This document shows, in pieces, positions 1 through 5,932 of a stretch of DNA of 30,225 bases. Location of the stretch: assembly GCA_031273145.1 (NCBI GenBank), contig JAISSL010000032.1, forward strand, positions 1 to 30,225, in the 5' to 3' direction. The notes beneath the pieces were generated by a model. The model was given only the letters and a program-made list of their open reading frames with translations. It made no database searches and had not been told where the DNA came from. A program made the position numbers and the translations under genes. Numbering within the stretch: the first letter of the stretch is position 1; each line of letters begins with the position of its first letter. The stretch comes from Zoogloeaceae bacterium (GTDB lineage Bacteria; Pseudomonadota; Gammaproteobacteria; Burkholderiales; Rhodocyclaceae).

Positions 1-558
1 AGCTATGGAAGGGAAGGGAAGGGAAGGGAAGGGAACGGAAGGGAAGGGAAGGGAAGGGAAGGGATGGTATGCGAATTTGGTGTCTATAAAGGGGAGTCAC
101 TGAACATGATTGCCAGACACTTCGCGCCAAATAAAGTTTTCGGCTTCGATACCTTCACTGGTTTGCCCGAATTCTGGTGTTACGAATATCCCGAAGGCGC
201 TTTTGACACATCTGGCGAAGAACTGAATTTCGAACCAAATTGTGTGCTGTATAAGGGCTTGTTTGATGATACGCTTCCGAAGTTTCTGCAAGACGTTCAA
301 GGCACAGCCAGCCTGATTCACATTGATTGTGACCTTTATTCAAGCACGGTTTCCGTGCTTCGTCATCTTGCCCCACGCATCTGTGTCGGTACAGTTCTCG
401 TCTTCGACGAGTACTTCAATTATTCTGGCTGGCAGAATCACGAGCACAAGGCTTTCCGGGAGTTTCTCGATGCGACAGGTTTTGAGTGTCGATACATTGC
501 ATATAACAGACTCGAAGAGCAAGTCGCCGTTGTTATTACTAGAGCGGCTTCTGTTTAA
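1..558 (+). CDS. TylF/MycF-type SAM-dependent O-methyltransferase, 5'-partial
   Basis: This is the C-terminal part of a class I SAM-dependent methyltransferase of the TylF/macrocin O-methyltransferase family, which usually methylates sugar hydroxyls in antibiotic or surface-glycan synthesis. Counting from the ATG at 64, EFGVYKGES (residues 4-12) is the SAM-binding motif I region, FGFDTFTGLPE follows, and IHIDCDLYSST (about 86-96) plus FDEYFN (about 114-119) hold the acidic residues that bind the metal in this family. The ATG at 64 is probably not the start: the frame is open back to base 1 through the GGGAA tract, encoding a Gly/Arg/Glu/Lys-rich stretch, and family members carry more sequence before motif I. 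There is no ribosome binding site other than the repeat itself. The acceptor substrate cannot be told, and no glycan genes are visible. Confidence 0.75.
   Translation, partial: SYGREGKGREGNGREGKGREGMVCEFGVYKGESLNMIARHFAPNKVFGFDTFTGLPEFWCYEYPEGAFDTSGEELNFEPNCVLYKGLFDDTLPKFLQDVQGTASLIHIDCDLYSSTVSVLRHLAPRICVGTVLVFDEYFNYSGWQNHEHKAFREFLDATGFECRYIAYNRLEEQVAVVITRAASV
7..64 (+). repeat. GGGAA pentanucleotide tandem repeat
   Basis: About eleven consecutive GGGAA units are present, with one variant unit (CGGAA at 36-40) and partial units at both ends. The tract lies in the open frame of the methyltransferase and stops at its ATG at 64. Because the unit is five bases, gain or loss of one unit shifts the frame. 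Confidence 0.95.
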
Positions 559-600
559 TCCTGTCCATGAATCTCCATCCCGCAACCGGGGCTAAAGCAT

Positions 601-707
601 GACACGGGCGGCAGGTTGCCGCCCCTACGGACAAATTCAGTGGAATCGCGCGCTGAAAGAGGTGCCGCGCATTGAATAACTTGTAGGGGACGCAACCTGC
701 GTCCCGC
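601..707 (+). repeat. Composite palindromic element, intergenic copy
   Basis: Two short perfect hairpins are joined by a less conserved spacer. The left one has GGGCGGCA and TGCCGCCC around a 3-base loop (605-623), followed by CCTACGGACAAATTCA. The right one has GGGACGCA and TGCGTCCC around a 3-base loop (687-705), preceded by TGTAG. The same arrangement occurs in inverted orientation inside truB (6371-6456). The rest of 559-828 holds nothing I can recognise as a gene. Confidence 0.85.
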
Positions 708-828
708 TAAAGTCGGCGCAACGTGCAAGTATGCAGATTGTCATTTCTGTCAGACGAAACCGCAAGCAGGGTCGGGAGCATGATAAGTCACTCTAGCGTC
801 TGCGCCACCTGGTTGAGAATGCGTTCCT

Positions 829-1317
829 TCACCTTTTTTCCCGTTCCGCCGTGCGCTTGAGCGCAATGCGTATTCCATCGCTGATGTTCCCTTTGCCCAG
901 TTTCTTTGCGAATTCCCGCGATTCAACGTCCAGGGTTATGCCACAGCGGACTACCTTGCCCTGGTATCGGGTGCTTGATTTGCGGATCAGTTCCAGCTCT
1001 GTTGCCTTGCAGTAAAGGTTGTTCATCCCCTTGTTGAGCCGTTGCGCCAACTCCCGCTTTTGGGTGGTGCGATAATTTGCCTTGAGGTACTCGATTTCTT
1101 CCTCCGTCCACGGCAACACGACGTTTTTTTGTTTTCCGGGCAGACCAAGCGCCCTTACGCGCTCAAAGACAGCATATCTGGAACGCCCCATTTTTTCGGC
1201 CAGGGACGTGATTGTGGTTTTGAGATATTCCGAGCGCAGCAGCGCGTCTTCCTCTTCCGTCCACATAACCTGGTTGTTGCGGCTGGCCTGCTGTTGCGTC
1301 TTGCGGTTGTCTGTCAT
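829..1317 (-). CDS. Myb/SANT-like double-repeat DNA-binding protein with RHH-like tail (paralogue 2)
   Basis: This 162-residue protein is probably a DNA-binding regulator of unknown target. Residues 19-59 (from WTEEEDALL) and 69-112 (from PWTEEEIEYL) are two Myb/SANT-like helical repeats, each opening with the Trp-x-Glu-Glu-Glu signature. Residues 122-156 (VRCGITLD, then REFAKKLG and ISDGIRIALKR) have the strand-helix-helix pattern of ribbon-helix-helix proteins. The ATG at 1317 is chosen because AAAGGA lies just upstream; a longer frame to 1611 runs through the neighbouring gene and is not needed. It follows its paralogue by 11 bases, so the two are likely co-transcribed. Similar Myb-like proteins occur in phages and plasmids. 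No transport or enzyme motif is seen. Confidence 0.7.
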   Translation of the reverse strand: MTDNRKTQQQASRNNQVMWTEEEDALLRSEYLKTTITSLAEKMGRSRYAVFERVRALGLPGKQKNVVLPWTEEEIEYLKANYRTTQKRELAQRLNKGMNNLYCKATELELIRKSSTRYQGKVVRCGITLDVESREFAKKLGKGNISDGIRIALKRTAEREKR

Positions 1318-1328
1318 GGCGTTTCCTT

Positions 1329-1781
1329 TCAAACTTTTCCCTTTTCCGCCAGGTGCTTGAGCGCTATGCGAATGCCCTCGCTGACGTTGCCCTGTCCAAT
1401 TTCCCTCGCAAATTCCCGATCCTTCACATCCAGGATAATGGCGCAGCGTACCTGGTTTTCCTTCTTGATGGCGCGCATCCTGCGAACCAGACCAAGCTCC
1501 AGAGCCTTGAAATACACGCTGTTTATCCCCTTGCGGACCCTTTTGCATATTTCCGCCTTGGGAGTCCTTTTGTAATTTGCCTGGAGGTACGCGATCTCTT
1601 CTTCGGTCCACTTGAAAACGAAGTCTCTTTTTTTCCCGGTCAGGCCAAGCGCCTTTGCGTGAGAGGCAACGGCGTTCTTGGTGCGACCAAGCTGCTCGGC
1701 CAGAGCTTCTATGGTGCTGTTGACGTAGTGCTCGTTAAGCACCTGCTCTTCTTCAATCGTCCAACGGGGTTTTGTCTTCAT
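1329..1781 (-). CDS. Myb/SANT-like double-repeat DNA-binding protein with RHH-like tail (paralogue 1)
   Basis: This 150-residue protein has the same architecture as the one encoded just downstream. Residues 6-49 (from RWTIEEEQVL) and 57-99 (from KWTEEEIAYL) are Myb/SANT-like repeats, and residues 110-145 (VRCAIILD, REFAREIG, VSEGIRIALKHL) are RHH-like. The two proteins align along their whole length with many identities, so they arose by tandem duplication. The ATG at 1781 is used because it lies 5 bases after the stop of the preceding small ORF and has GAG nearby; the longer frame to 1820 would overlap that ORF. The target and physiological role are unknown. Confidence 0.7.
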   Translation of the reverse strand: MKTKPRWTIEEEQVLNEHYVNSTIEALAEQLGRTKNAVASHAKALGLTGKKRDFVFKWTEEEIAYLQANYKRTPKAEICKRVRKGINSVYFKALELGLVRRMRAIKKENQVRCAIILDVKDREFAREIGQGNVSEGIRIALKHLAEKGKV

Positions 1782-1786
1782 GGCAG

Positions 1787-1909
1787 TTACTCGAAAGAAG
1801 CGCCCGCGCATTTCAGGCACGCGGCTATCTTTTCCTCATCCCGGAAAATGGGTATGGCGTTTTCTCCGAAGTTCGGGTTGGCGGCGAAAATTTCTTCCAG
1901 GGTGTTCAT
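1787..1909 (-). CDS. Small ORF (40 aa) leading the Myb-like gene pair
   Basis: The ORF encodes 40 residues beginning MNTLEEIFAANPNFGENAIP and containing a single Cys-x2-Cys (CLKC) near the end. I do not recognise the family. The start at 1909 is supported by a well-placed GGAG (CTGGAG about 7 bases upstream). A longer in-frame start at 1984 exists but has no comparable ribosome binding site. The stop is 5 bases before the ATG of the first Myb-like gene, which suggests translational coupling and one transcript. It could be a real small protein, a leader peptide or a truncated gene. Confidence 0.5.
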   Translation of the reverse strand: MNTLEEIFAANPNFGENAIPIFRDEEKIAACLKCAGASFE

Positions 1910-1961
1910 GATAAGCTCCAGAAAGGGCGCAACGCATACGCTCCCTTGGGGCGCGTACAGG

Positions 1962-1985
1962 ATTGTCAGATAAGACATAGACAAT
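1962..1985. promoter_or_regulatory. Possible operator: ATTGTC-N12-GACAAT inverted repeat
   Basis: A perfect 6-bp inverted repeat with a 12-base spacer lies about 50 bases upstream of the small ORF at 1787-1909. On the minus strand a TATGAT at 1998-2003 could be a -10 hexamer, but I see no good -35 partner. It could be a site bound by the Myb-like proteins; this is a positional guess only. Confidence 0.25.
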
Positions 1986-2100
1986 TATGAGAACCGTATC
2001 ATACACCAAAATGAAACAGAATCCGCGCAACGGTTACAAAATGCGATAGAACAGGGAAATAAAAAATCCAGGCATACACTCGAAGCCCTGAAAAAGTAGA

Positions 2101-2156
2101 AAAATCGCCGTCCGCAAGGACATCGCCGTTCGCAAGGATGGTTGCTGTCCGCGTCC
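2101..2156 (-). repeat. GCCGTCCGCAAGGA-type repeat, three imperfect copies, at the murB stop
   Basis: Three imperfect copies of a unit like ATCGCCGTCCGCAAGGAC stand in tandem. The block ends one base before the murB stop triplet at 2157-2159. Within it GTCC-GCAA-GGAC forms a small stem-loop. The region 1985-2100 holds no recognisable gene. Confidence 0.7.
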
Positions 2157-3191
2157 CTAAAGAAAGATGGGTTCCGGTTCCAGATGGATGCCGAAGCGGG
2201 CAAAGACGGCTTCTCGGACGGCGCGGGCAAGGTTTTGCACATCGGCAAAGCGCGCGCCGCCCCGGTTGACCAGTACCAACGCCTGCGCTTCGTGCATTCC
2301 AACCGCCCCCAGATTACGGCCTTTCCAGCCCGTTTTTTCGATCAGCCAGCCAGCCGCGAGCTTGACCTTGCCATCCGCCTGCGGATAGACGGGCAAACCG
2401 GGATGGACGCCGGTCAGCGCGGCGGCAAGCTCTGCGGCCACAACCGGATTCTGAAAAAAGCTGCCCGCGTTGGGGAGTTTGGCGGGATCGGGCAGTTTTG
2501 CCCTGCGGATGCGGATGACCGTTTCCGCCAGTTGTTGCGGGGTAGGGGACTGAATGCCGCGCACTTCCAGATGCGCCTCGATTTCTCCGTATCCGGTACG
2601 GGGTTGCCAGCGTTTCGGCAAGCGAAACAGGACGCGAAGAATGGCATAGCGCCCGGAAAGATGCCAGCCTTCCTGCTTGAAAATGCTCGTCCGATAGGCC
2701 AGCTTGCAATCGGCAGCGGAAAAATGGCGAATTTCGCCGCTCGTGAGGTCGAAGGCTTCCAGTTCATGCAGAAAGTCTTTTATTTCCGCGCCGTAAGCGC
2801 CGATGTTCTGAATGGGCGCGGCGCCAACCGTGCCGGGAATGAGGGAAAGGTTTTCCAGTCCCGGATAGCCGTTTTGCAAGGTCCATTGGGTGAAGTCGTG
2901 CCAGTTTTCGCCAGCGGCGGCGGTCACATAGTGAAAATCGTCATCTTCGCCAGCCCATGCCCGTCCTTTTAACGCCATTTTCAGGATGAGGCCGGGAAAA
3001 TCGCCGGTCAGCACCAGATTGGAGCCTTCCCCCAGCATGAAACAACGCTGCCCGATCAGGTCGGGATGTTGCGCGAGCGCCGCGAGTTGTTCGCGCGTTT
3101 CGATACGTGCGAAGCGTTCGGCAGAGGCGGAAAGCCCCAGCGTGTTGTGGGCAGTCAGATTGGCCTTGGGGACGATGAAGTCGGGCAACAT
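2157..3191 (-). CDS. murB: UDP-N-acetylenolpyruvoylglucosamine reductase MurB
   Basis: MurB is a cytoplasmic FAD enzyme that uses NADPH to reduce UDP-GlcNAc-enolpyruvate to UDP-MurNAc, the second committed step of peptidoglycan precursor synthesis. The protein has 344 residues, the usual size for the E. coli type (type I). Visible landmarks are the FAD-binding GEGSNL (54-59), PGTVGAAPIQNIGAYG (119-134), the catalytic-site Arg in YRTSIFK (about 167), the proton-donor Ser in NAGSFFQNP (about 244) and the C-terminal LEPEP with the conserved Glu. The start is the ATG at 3191, 9 bases after the stop of the PACE gene, so the two probably share a transcript. The ribosome binding site is weak. A short repeat block abuts the stop codon. 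Confidence 0.97.
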   Translation of the reverse strand: MLPDFIVPKANLTAHNTLGLSASAERFARIETREQLAALAQHPDLIGQRCFMLGEGSNLVLTGDFPGLILKMALKGRAWAGEDDDFHYVTAAAGENWHDFTQWTLQNGYPGLENLSLIPGTVGAAPIQNIGAYGAEIKDFLHELEAFDLTSGEIRHFSAADCKLAYRTSIFKQEGWHLSGRYAILRVLFRLPKRWQPRTGYGEIEAHLEVRGIQSPTPQQLAETVIRIRRAKLPDPAKLPNAGSFFQNPVVAAELAAALTGVHPGLPVYPQADGKVKLAAGWLIEKTGWKGRNLGAVGMHEAQALVLVNRGGARFADVQNLARAVREAVFARFGIHLEPEPIFL

Positions 3192-3200
3192 GAAAAAAAT

Positions 3201-3641
3201 TCAGCGAATGGGAAAGAGGTGATCGTAGGCGAGATTGTAAACGTAAGCATAGCCGATGTAGGCCAGGGCAAGTCCCAAATCGGCAGTCAGCGCGAGCCAG
3301 AATCCCATGTCCGTCCACAGCAGGATGACTGGCAGGGTGAAAAGAATCAGCCCGCCCTCAAACCCGAAAGCGTGCAACAGGCGTAGCCGGAAAGGGCGCT
3401 GGTCGGCGGCGCGGCGGGCAAGGCGGCGCTCGATTCGGTCGAACAGGTCGCAATAGAGGGCGTTCCAGAAGAGGGCGATGATGGAGAGCGCCACCAGCAG
3501 TCCCGCCGAAGAAAGAAGCGCCTCGCCGCTTGCCAGGGCAAACAGGGGCGTTATCAGGAGCAGGCCGAAAAATTCAAACAGGATGACCTGCCGCGCCCGG
3601 TCGGCAAAGGTACGCAGAGGAATGGCAAGCGGTTCGGTCAT
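3201..3641 (-). CDS. PACE-family (AceI-like) multidrug efflux protein
   Basis: This 146-residue inner-membrane protein has four predicted hydrophobic helices arranged as two bacterial transmembrane-pair units. Each unit opens with the family signature of Arg followed by Phe-Glu: RQVILFEFFGL (about 17-27) and RLLHAFGFEGGL (about 87-98). WNALYCDLFD (59-68) and YVYNLAYDHLFP (133-144) match the conserved ends of the two halves. Members of this family export biguanides, acriflavine or short diamines by proton exchange; the membrane-embedded Glu (here about residue 23) is the key residue in AceI. The ATG at 3641 is preferred over an in-frame TTG at 3653; neither has a clear ribosome binding site. 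It lies just upstream of murB. Confidence 0.85.
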   Translation of the reverse strand: MTEPLAIPLRTFADRARQVILFEFFGLLLITPLFALASGEALLSSAGLLVALSIIALFWNALYCDLFDRIERRLARRAADQRPFRLRLLHAFGFEGGLILFTLPVILLWTDMGFWLALTADLGLALAYIGYAYVYNLAYDHLFPIR

Positions 3642-3793
3642 CGCGGCGGGCAAAAATGTGAAGAAACAGCTTCATATTTTGCCGAATCTGGAATGTTTTG
3701 GGAAACCCCAAAAACGCCCCGGTTTGTAACGAAAAAGTCCCTGAATCTGTGTTTTAGAGGGGTTTCGATTCAGATAGGCACATTTTACGCTGG

Positions 3794-3857
3794 TTTGCCC
3801 TCTCCCGCCCCTTCGGGGCACCCTCTCCCACAAGTGGGAGAGGGGATGCTCAGTGCC
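3794..3857 (+). repeat. 64-bp CTCTCCC palindromic element, copy 1
   Basis: This block contains two hairpins: GCCCCTTCGGGGC, and CCTCTCCCAC paired with GTGGGAGAGG. A copy of exactly the same length, differing at only a few bases and with compensating changes in the stems, lies at 8897-8960 in the same orientation. The rest of 3642-3888 shows no gene. Confidence 0.85.
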
Positions 3858-3888
3858 GCCCGCATCGTTTGCTCGGCATCCTTTTTCC

Positions 3889-5151
3889 CTAATGCCGTGT
3901 ATCAGGAGCGCCGATTCCTGGCGGGTGGATAACAAAAATCCCGCTTTCCGGCGGTTGTCTCGGTTCAGGCAATTCAGAGTGGCGATCCTCGGACGATTCA
4001 AGCGGCTCAAGCGGTTTAAGGGGTTCCCGCAGTTTAAGCGGTTTGTGCGGTTCAGTCGGTTCCGACGGTTGTCGCGCAATCCAGCGCAGCACTTTTACTT
4101 CTGCCTTGAGCCGCGAAACCTCATGCATGAGCCTCGCGATTTCTTTATCATGCGCCGCATATTTTTCCTCAAGCGCCATGATTCTTGCTGTAAGAGCCTC
4201 GTTGTCCATGATGATCTGTCCGTTAAGCGTATCTGCGGTATCCAGAAGCCGCTTTGTATCCTGATGCGCTTTTTGTGTTACTTCAAGGTCATGCACAGCC
4301 TTGTCGCGTTGCGCGATTGCGGCCTGCTTTTCCGTTTCCAACGCGGTTTTCTCCTTTAGCGCGGCGTTCAGTTCGGCAAGCGCGTTGCCGGCGGACTGCA
4401 TCCGATCCCGCAACTTGGCGCTCAGTTCATCTACTTCCGCCTTTTTCGCCCGGTAGGCTTCCACAACCCGGTTATGTTTTATGACCACGGTGTTGTGCTT
4501 CGCTACCATGGAGCGATAGCCCTCTGCCGCCGCTTCCGCCAGGTTGCGCTGTTTGTTCAGGGCTGTTTCAAGCTCGGCGCGTTCCTTTATGGCATCCGCT
4601 TTTTCCTTACGCGCCCTTGATAACGCCGCTTCATACTGGCTGATGGCTTCCATTGCGCCCACCAGTTCATCCTTACGCCCGCTCATGACATCCACGGCAT
4701 CCGCAAGTTTCTTCCGCACCTCGCCTAGTTCCTGCTCCAGCATTGCGCGATCCGCCGCCGCTTCGATGCGTTGCTTCTCCGCGTCGCCTTCCAGAGTCTT
4801 GTTTCTGGCTTCCAGGCGTTCACACTCCAGGCGAAGCTCAATTTCCTGGGTTTCCAGAGCCTTGCATTTTTCTACCGATGCGTCGAACTCCAGGCGAAGT
4901 TCGCTCACCCTGCCTTCCAGGCGGATACGTTCGCCTTCCGAAAAATCATACTCCCGGCTAAGTTCATCCGTAGACCAAAGAGGGTTTGCATACCTACGCG
5001 CTACTACCGGGCTGGCGCTTCCCAGCGGGACGACCGGCGCCAGTTTACCCGCCCCCTCGGCAGAGCTGGAGGCGGACTGTGTTACTTCCGACCCGGTTAC
5101 AGGCTCTGGTTTATCCGCATTTTCTGCGGAGTCTGGTTCCGCATAACCCAT
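3889..5151 (-). CDS. Long coiled-coil protein with a Pro/Glu tripeptide-repeat tail
   Basis: This 420-residue protein has no signal peptide or membrane segment and I do not recognise a family. Residues 1-60 are low-complexity (Ala/Ser/Pro/Glu). From about 65 to 345 the sequence is a nearly continuous coiled coil, rich in Glu, Lys, Ala and Leu, with an SMC- or tropomyosin-like look but no ATPase motif. The tail from about 350 is a run of three-residue units such as EPL, KPL and EPT encoded by a 9-bp tandem repeat. The ATG at 5151 has GAGG at the right distance and a good promoter upstream. A structural or scaffolding role is possible, but the function is unknown. Local similarity to SMC or kinesin-like proteins would be compositional. 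Confidence 0.7.
   Translation of the reverse strand: MGYAEPDSAENADKPEPVTGSEVTQSASSSAEGAGKLAPVVPLGSASPVVARRYANPLWSTDELSREYDFSEGERIRLEGRVSELRLEFDASVEKCKALETQEIELRLECERLEARNKTLEGDAEKQRIEAAADRAMLEQELGEVRKKLADAVDVMSGRKDELVGAMEAISQYEAALSRARKEKADAIKERAELETALNKQRNLAEAAAEGYRSMVAKHNTVVIKHNRVVEAYRAKKAEVDELSAKLRDRMQSAGNALAELNAALKEKTALETEKQAAIAQRDKAVHDLEVTQKAHQDTKRLLDTADTLNGQIIMDNEALTARIMALEEKYAAHDKEIARLMHEVSRLKAEVKVLRWIARQPSEPTEPHKPLKLREPLKPLEPLESSEDRHSELPEPRQPPESGIFVIHPPGIGAPDTRH
3994..4074. repeat. 9-bp minisatellite within the coiled-coil gene
   Basis: Nine successive 9-base units of the type CGGTTCAAG are seen on the plus strand, with two or three more degenerate units at 3952-3978. They code on the minus strand for the Pro/Glu/Leu/Lys tripeptide tail. 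The unit is a multiple of three, so copy-number change keeps the frame. Confidence 0.8.
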
Positions 5152-5182
5152 GATACACCTCTACTACGATCAAGATTTAAAC

Positions 5183-5210
5183 ATCATAGTACAACTATGT
5201 ATAATTTCAA
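5183..5210 (-). promoter_or_regulatory. Sigma70-type promoter for the coiled-coil gene
   Basis: On the minus strand TTGAAA (5205-5210) and TATGAT (5183-5188) are separated by 16 bases. Transcription would start near 5176, leaving a short leader with GAGG before the ATG at 5151. The surrounding 5160-5225 is unusually AT-rich for this window. Confidence 0.6.
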
Positions 5211-5357
5211 ATATATTTTGCATAGAAGCGTTACCGCCAGATTCCAGAAAACAACATATCCATCACTCGGCACTCCACCCACGCAGGATTAACCCTTATT
5301 CCGCGCAGGGCAGACATTTCATCCACGGCTTGAACACGAATGCGGTAGCTTGCATCC

Positions 5358-5840
5358 CTAGCGGTATAAGAGTCTACCGTTCGGGCAGCCGTAGTCGCGC
5401 AGGTATTTACCATTCCGGCTATCGTCGGCGTCACTGCTCATGATTTGCGGCGAGAAGTGACCATCCCAATTTCGGTACGTGTACGGACACAACACAAGAC
5501 GACCTTTCTTGTCCGTATCGACTTTGGCAATGATGATTCCCTCGTCACCGTTTCTGGGATCGGGGCCGCAGTTTGAGGGTCGAACTGACAGGGCAATTTT
5601 AGCGCCTTGATAAACCCTTGCGTCTGATGCCTTTAGAACCTGCATGACCGTAGCCGTAGCCGTAGTTATAGCAGTAGCCTCCTTTACGTCCGACAAGGAA
5701 ACTTTCGCAATCACATCCGCATCAGGTGGCGGATCGGGAATGGTCTTAAAGAAAATGGTCTTATAACTAAAGGGATGGCAAGCATGTACCTGTGGCGATG
5801 CCAGCAGGAAGCAAAAAGCCAATGCAATGAAGGGACGCAT
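5358..5840 (-). CDS. Small exported protein, possibly NTR/TIMP-like beta-barrel
   Basis: This 160-residue protein begins with a clear signal peptide (MRPFIALAFCFLLASPQVHA, cleaved before Cys-His-Pro). The mature part starts with Cys, has VMQVLKASDARVYQGAKIALSV followed by NCGPDPRNGDEGIIIAKV, and ends with a Cys-containing segment. A leading Cys, a strand ending in a Gly-containing turn, then a Cys-Gly pair and a Gly-rich turn before a hydrophobic strand resemble the netrin/TIMP-like OB fold seen in some bacterial exported proteins. That assignment is tentative. The ATG at 5840 has GGAG 6-7 bases upstream and is preferred over a start at 5867. The gene has its own likely promoter, and nothing nearby indicates its role. 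Confidence 0.6.
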   Translation of the reverse strand: MRPFIALAFCFLLASPQVHACHPFSYKTIFFKTIPDPPPDADVIAKVSLSDVKEATAITTATATVMQVLKASDARVYQGAKIALSVRPSNCGPDPRNGDEGIIIAKVDTDKKGRLVLCPYTYRNWDGHFSPQIMSSDADDSRNGKYLRDYGCPNGRLLYR

Positions 5841-5869
5841 ATGTTTCTCCAAAAGTTCGGTAGTCAATC

Positions 5870-5898
5870 ATTATGCAGGCGGCAATTATAAACAACAA
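5870..5898 (-). promoter_or_regulatory. Sigma70-type promoter for the small exported protein
   Basis: On the minus strand TTGTTG (5893-5898) and CATAAT (5870-5875) are separated by exactly 17 bases. The predicted start near 5863 gives a leader of about 22 bases containing the GGAG used by the ATG at 5840. Confidence 0.5.
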
Positions 5899-5931
5899 TT
5901 GCCGTCCGCAAGACATCGCCGTCTGCAAGAC
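5898..5931 (-). repeat. GCCGTCCGCAAG-type repeat, two copies, at the truB stop
   Basis: Two tandem imperfect copies (ATTGCCGTCCGCAAGAC and ATCGCCGTCTGCAAGAC) end immediately before the truB stop triplet at 5933-5935. They belong to the same family as the repeats next to the murB and cytochrome b561 stops. Confidence 0.7.
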
Positions 5932-5932
5932 C

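Noticed and set aside
829..1611. A 260-codon version of the second Myb-like protein
   Set aside because: The N-terminal 98 codons are just the other frame of the paralogous gene; an ATG with AAAGGA at 1317 gives a protein matching its paralogue in length.
2103..2156. A rho-independent terminator for murB
   Set aside because: The stem-loops in the repeats are only 4-5 bp and the T-run is short and displaced, so I list the region as repeats rather than a terminator.
3952..4074. Regular short repeats suggestive of a CRISPR array
   Set aside because: The 9-bp units are directly tandem with no spacers, are in a coding frame, and no cas gene is nearby.
5231..5434. A 67-codon minus-strand frame between the coiled-coil gene and the exported protein
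   Set aside because: It overlaps the end of the exported-protein gene, has no ribosome binding site and no recognisable motif; 5211-5357 is treated as non-coding.
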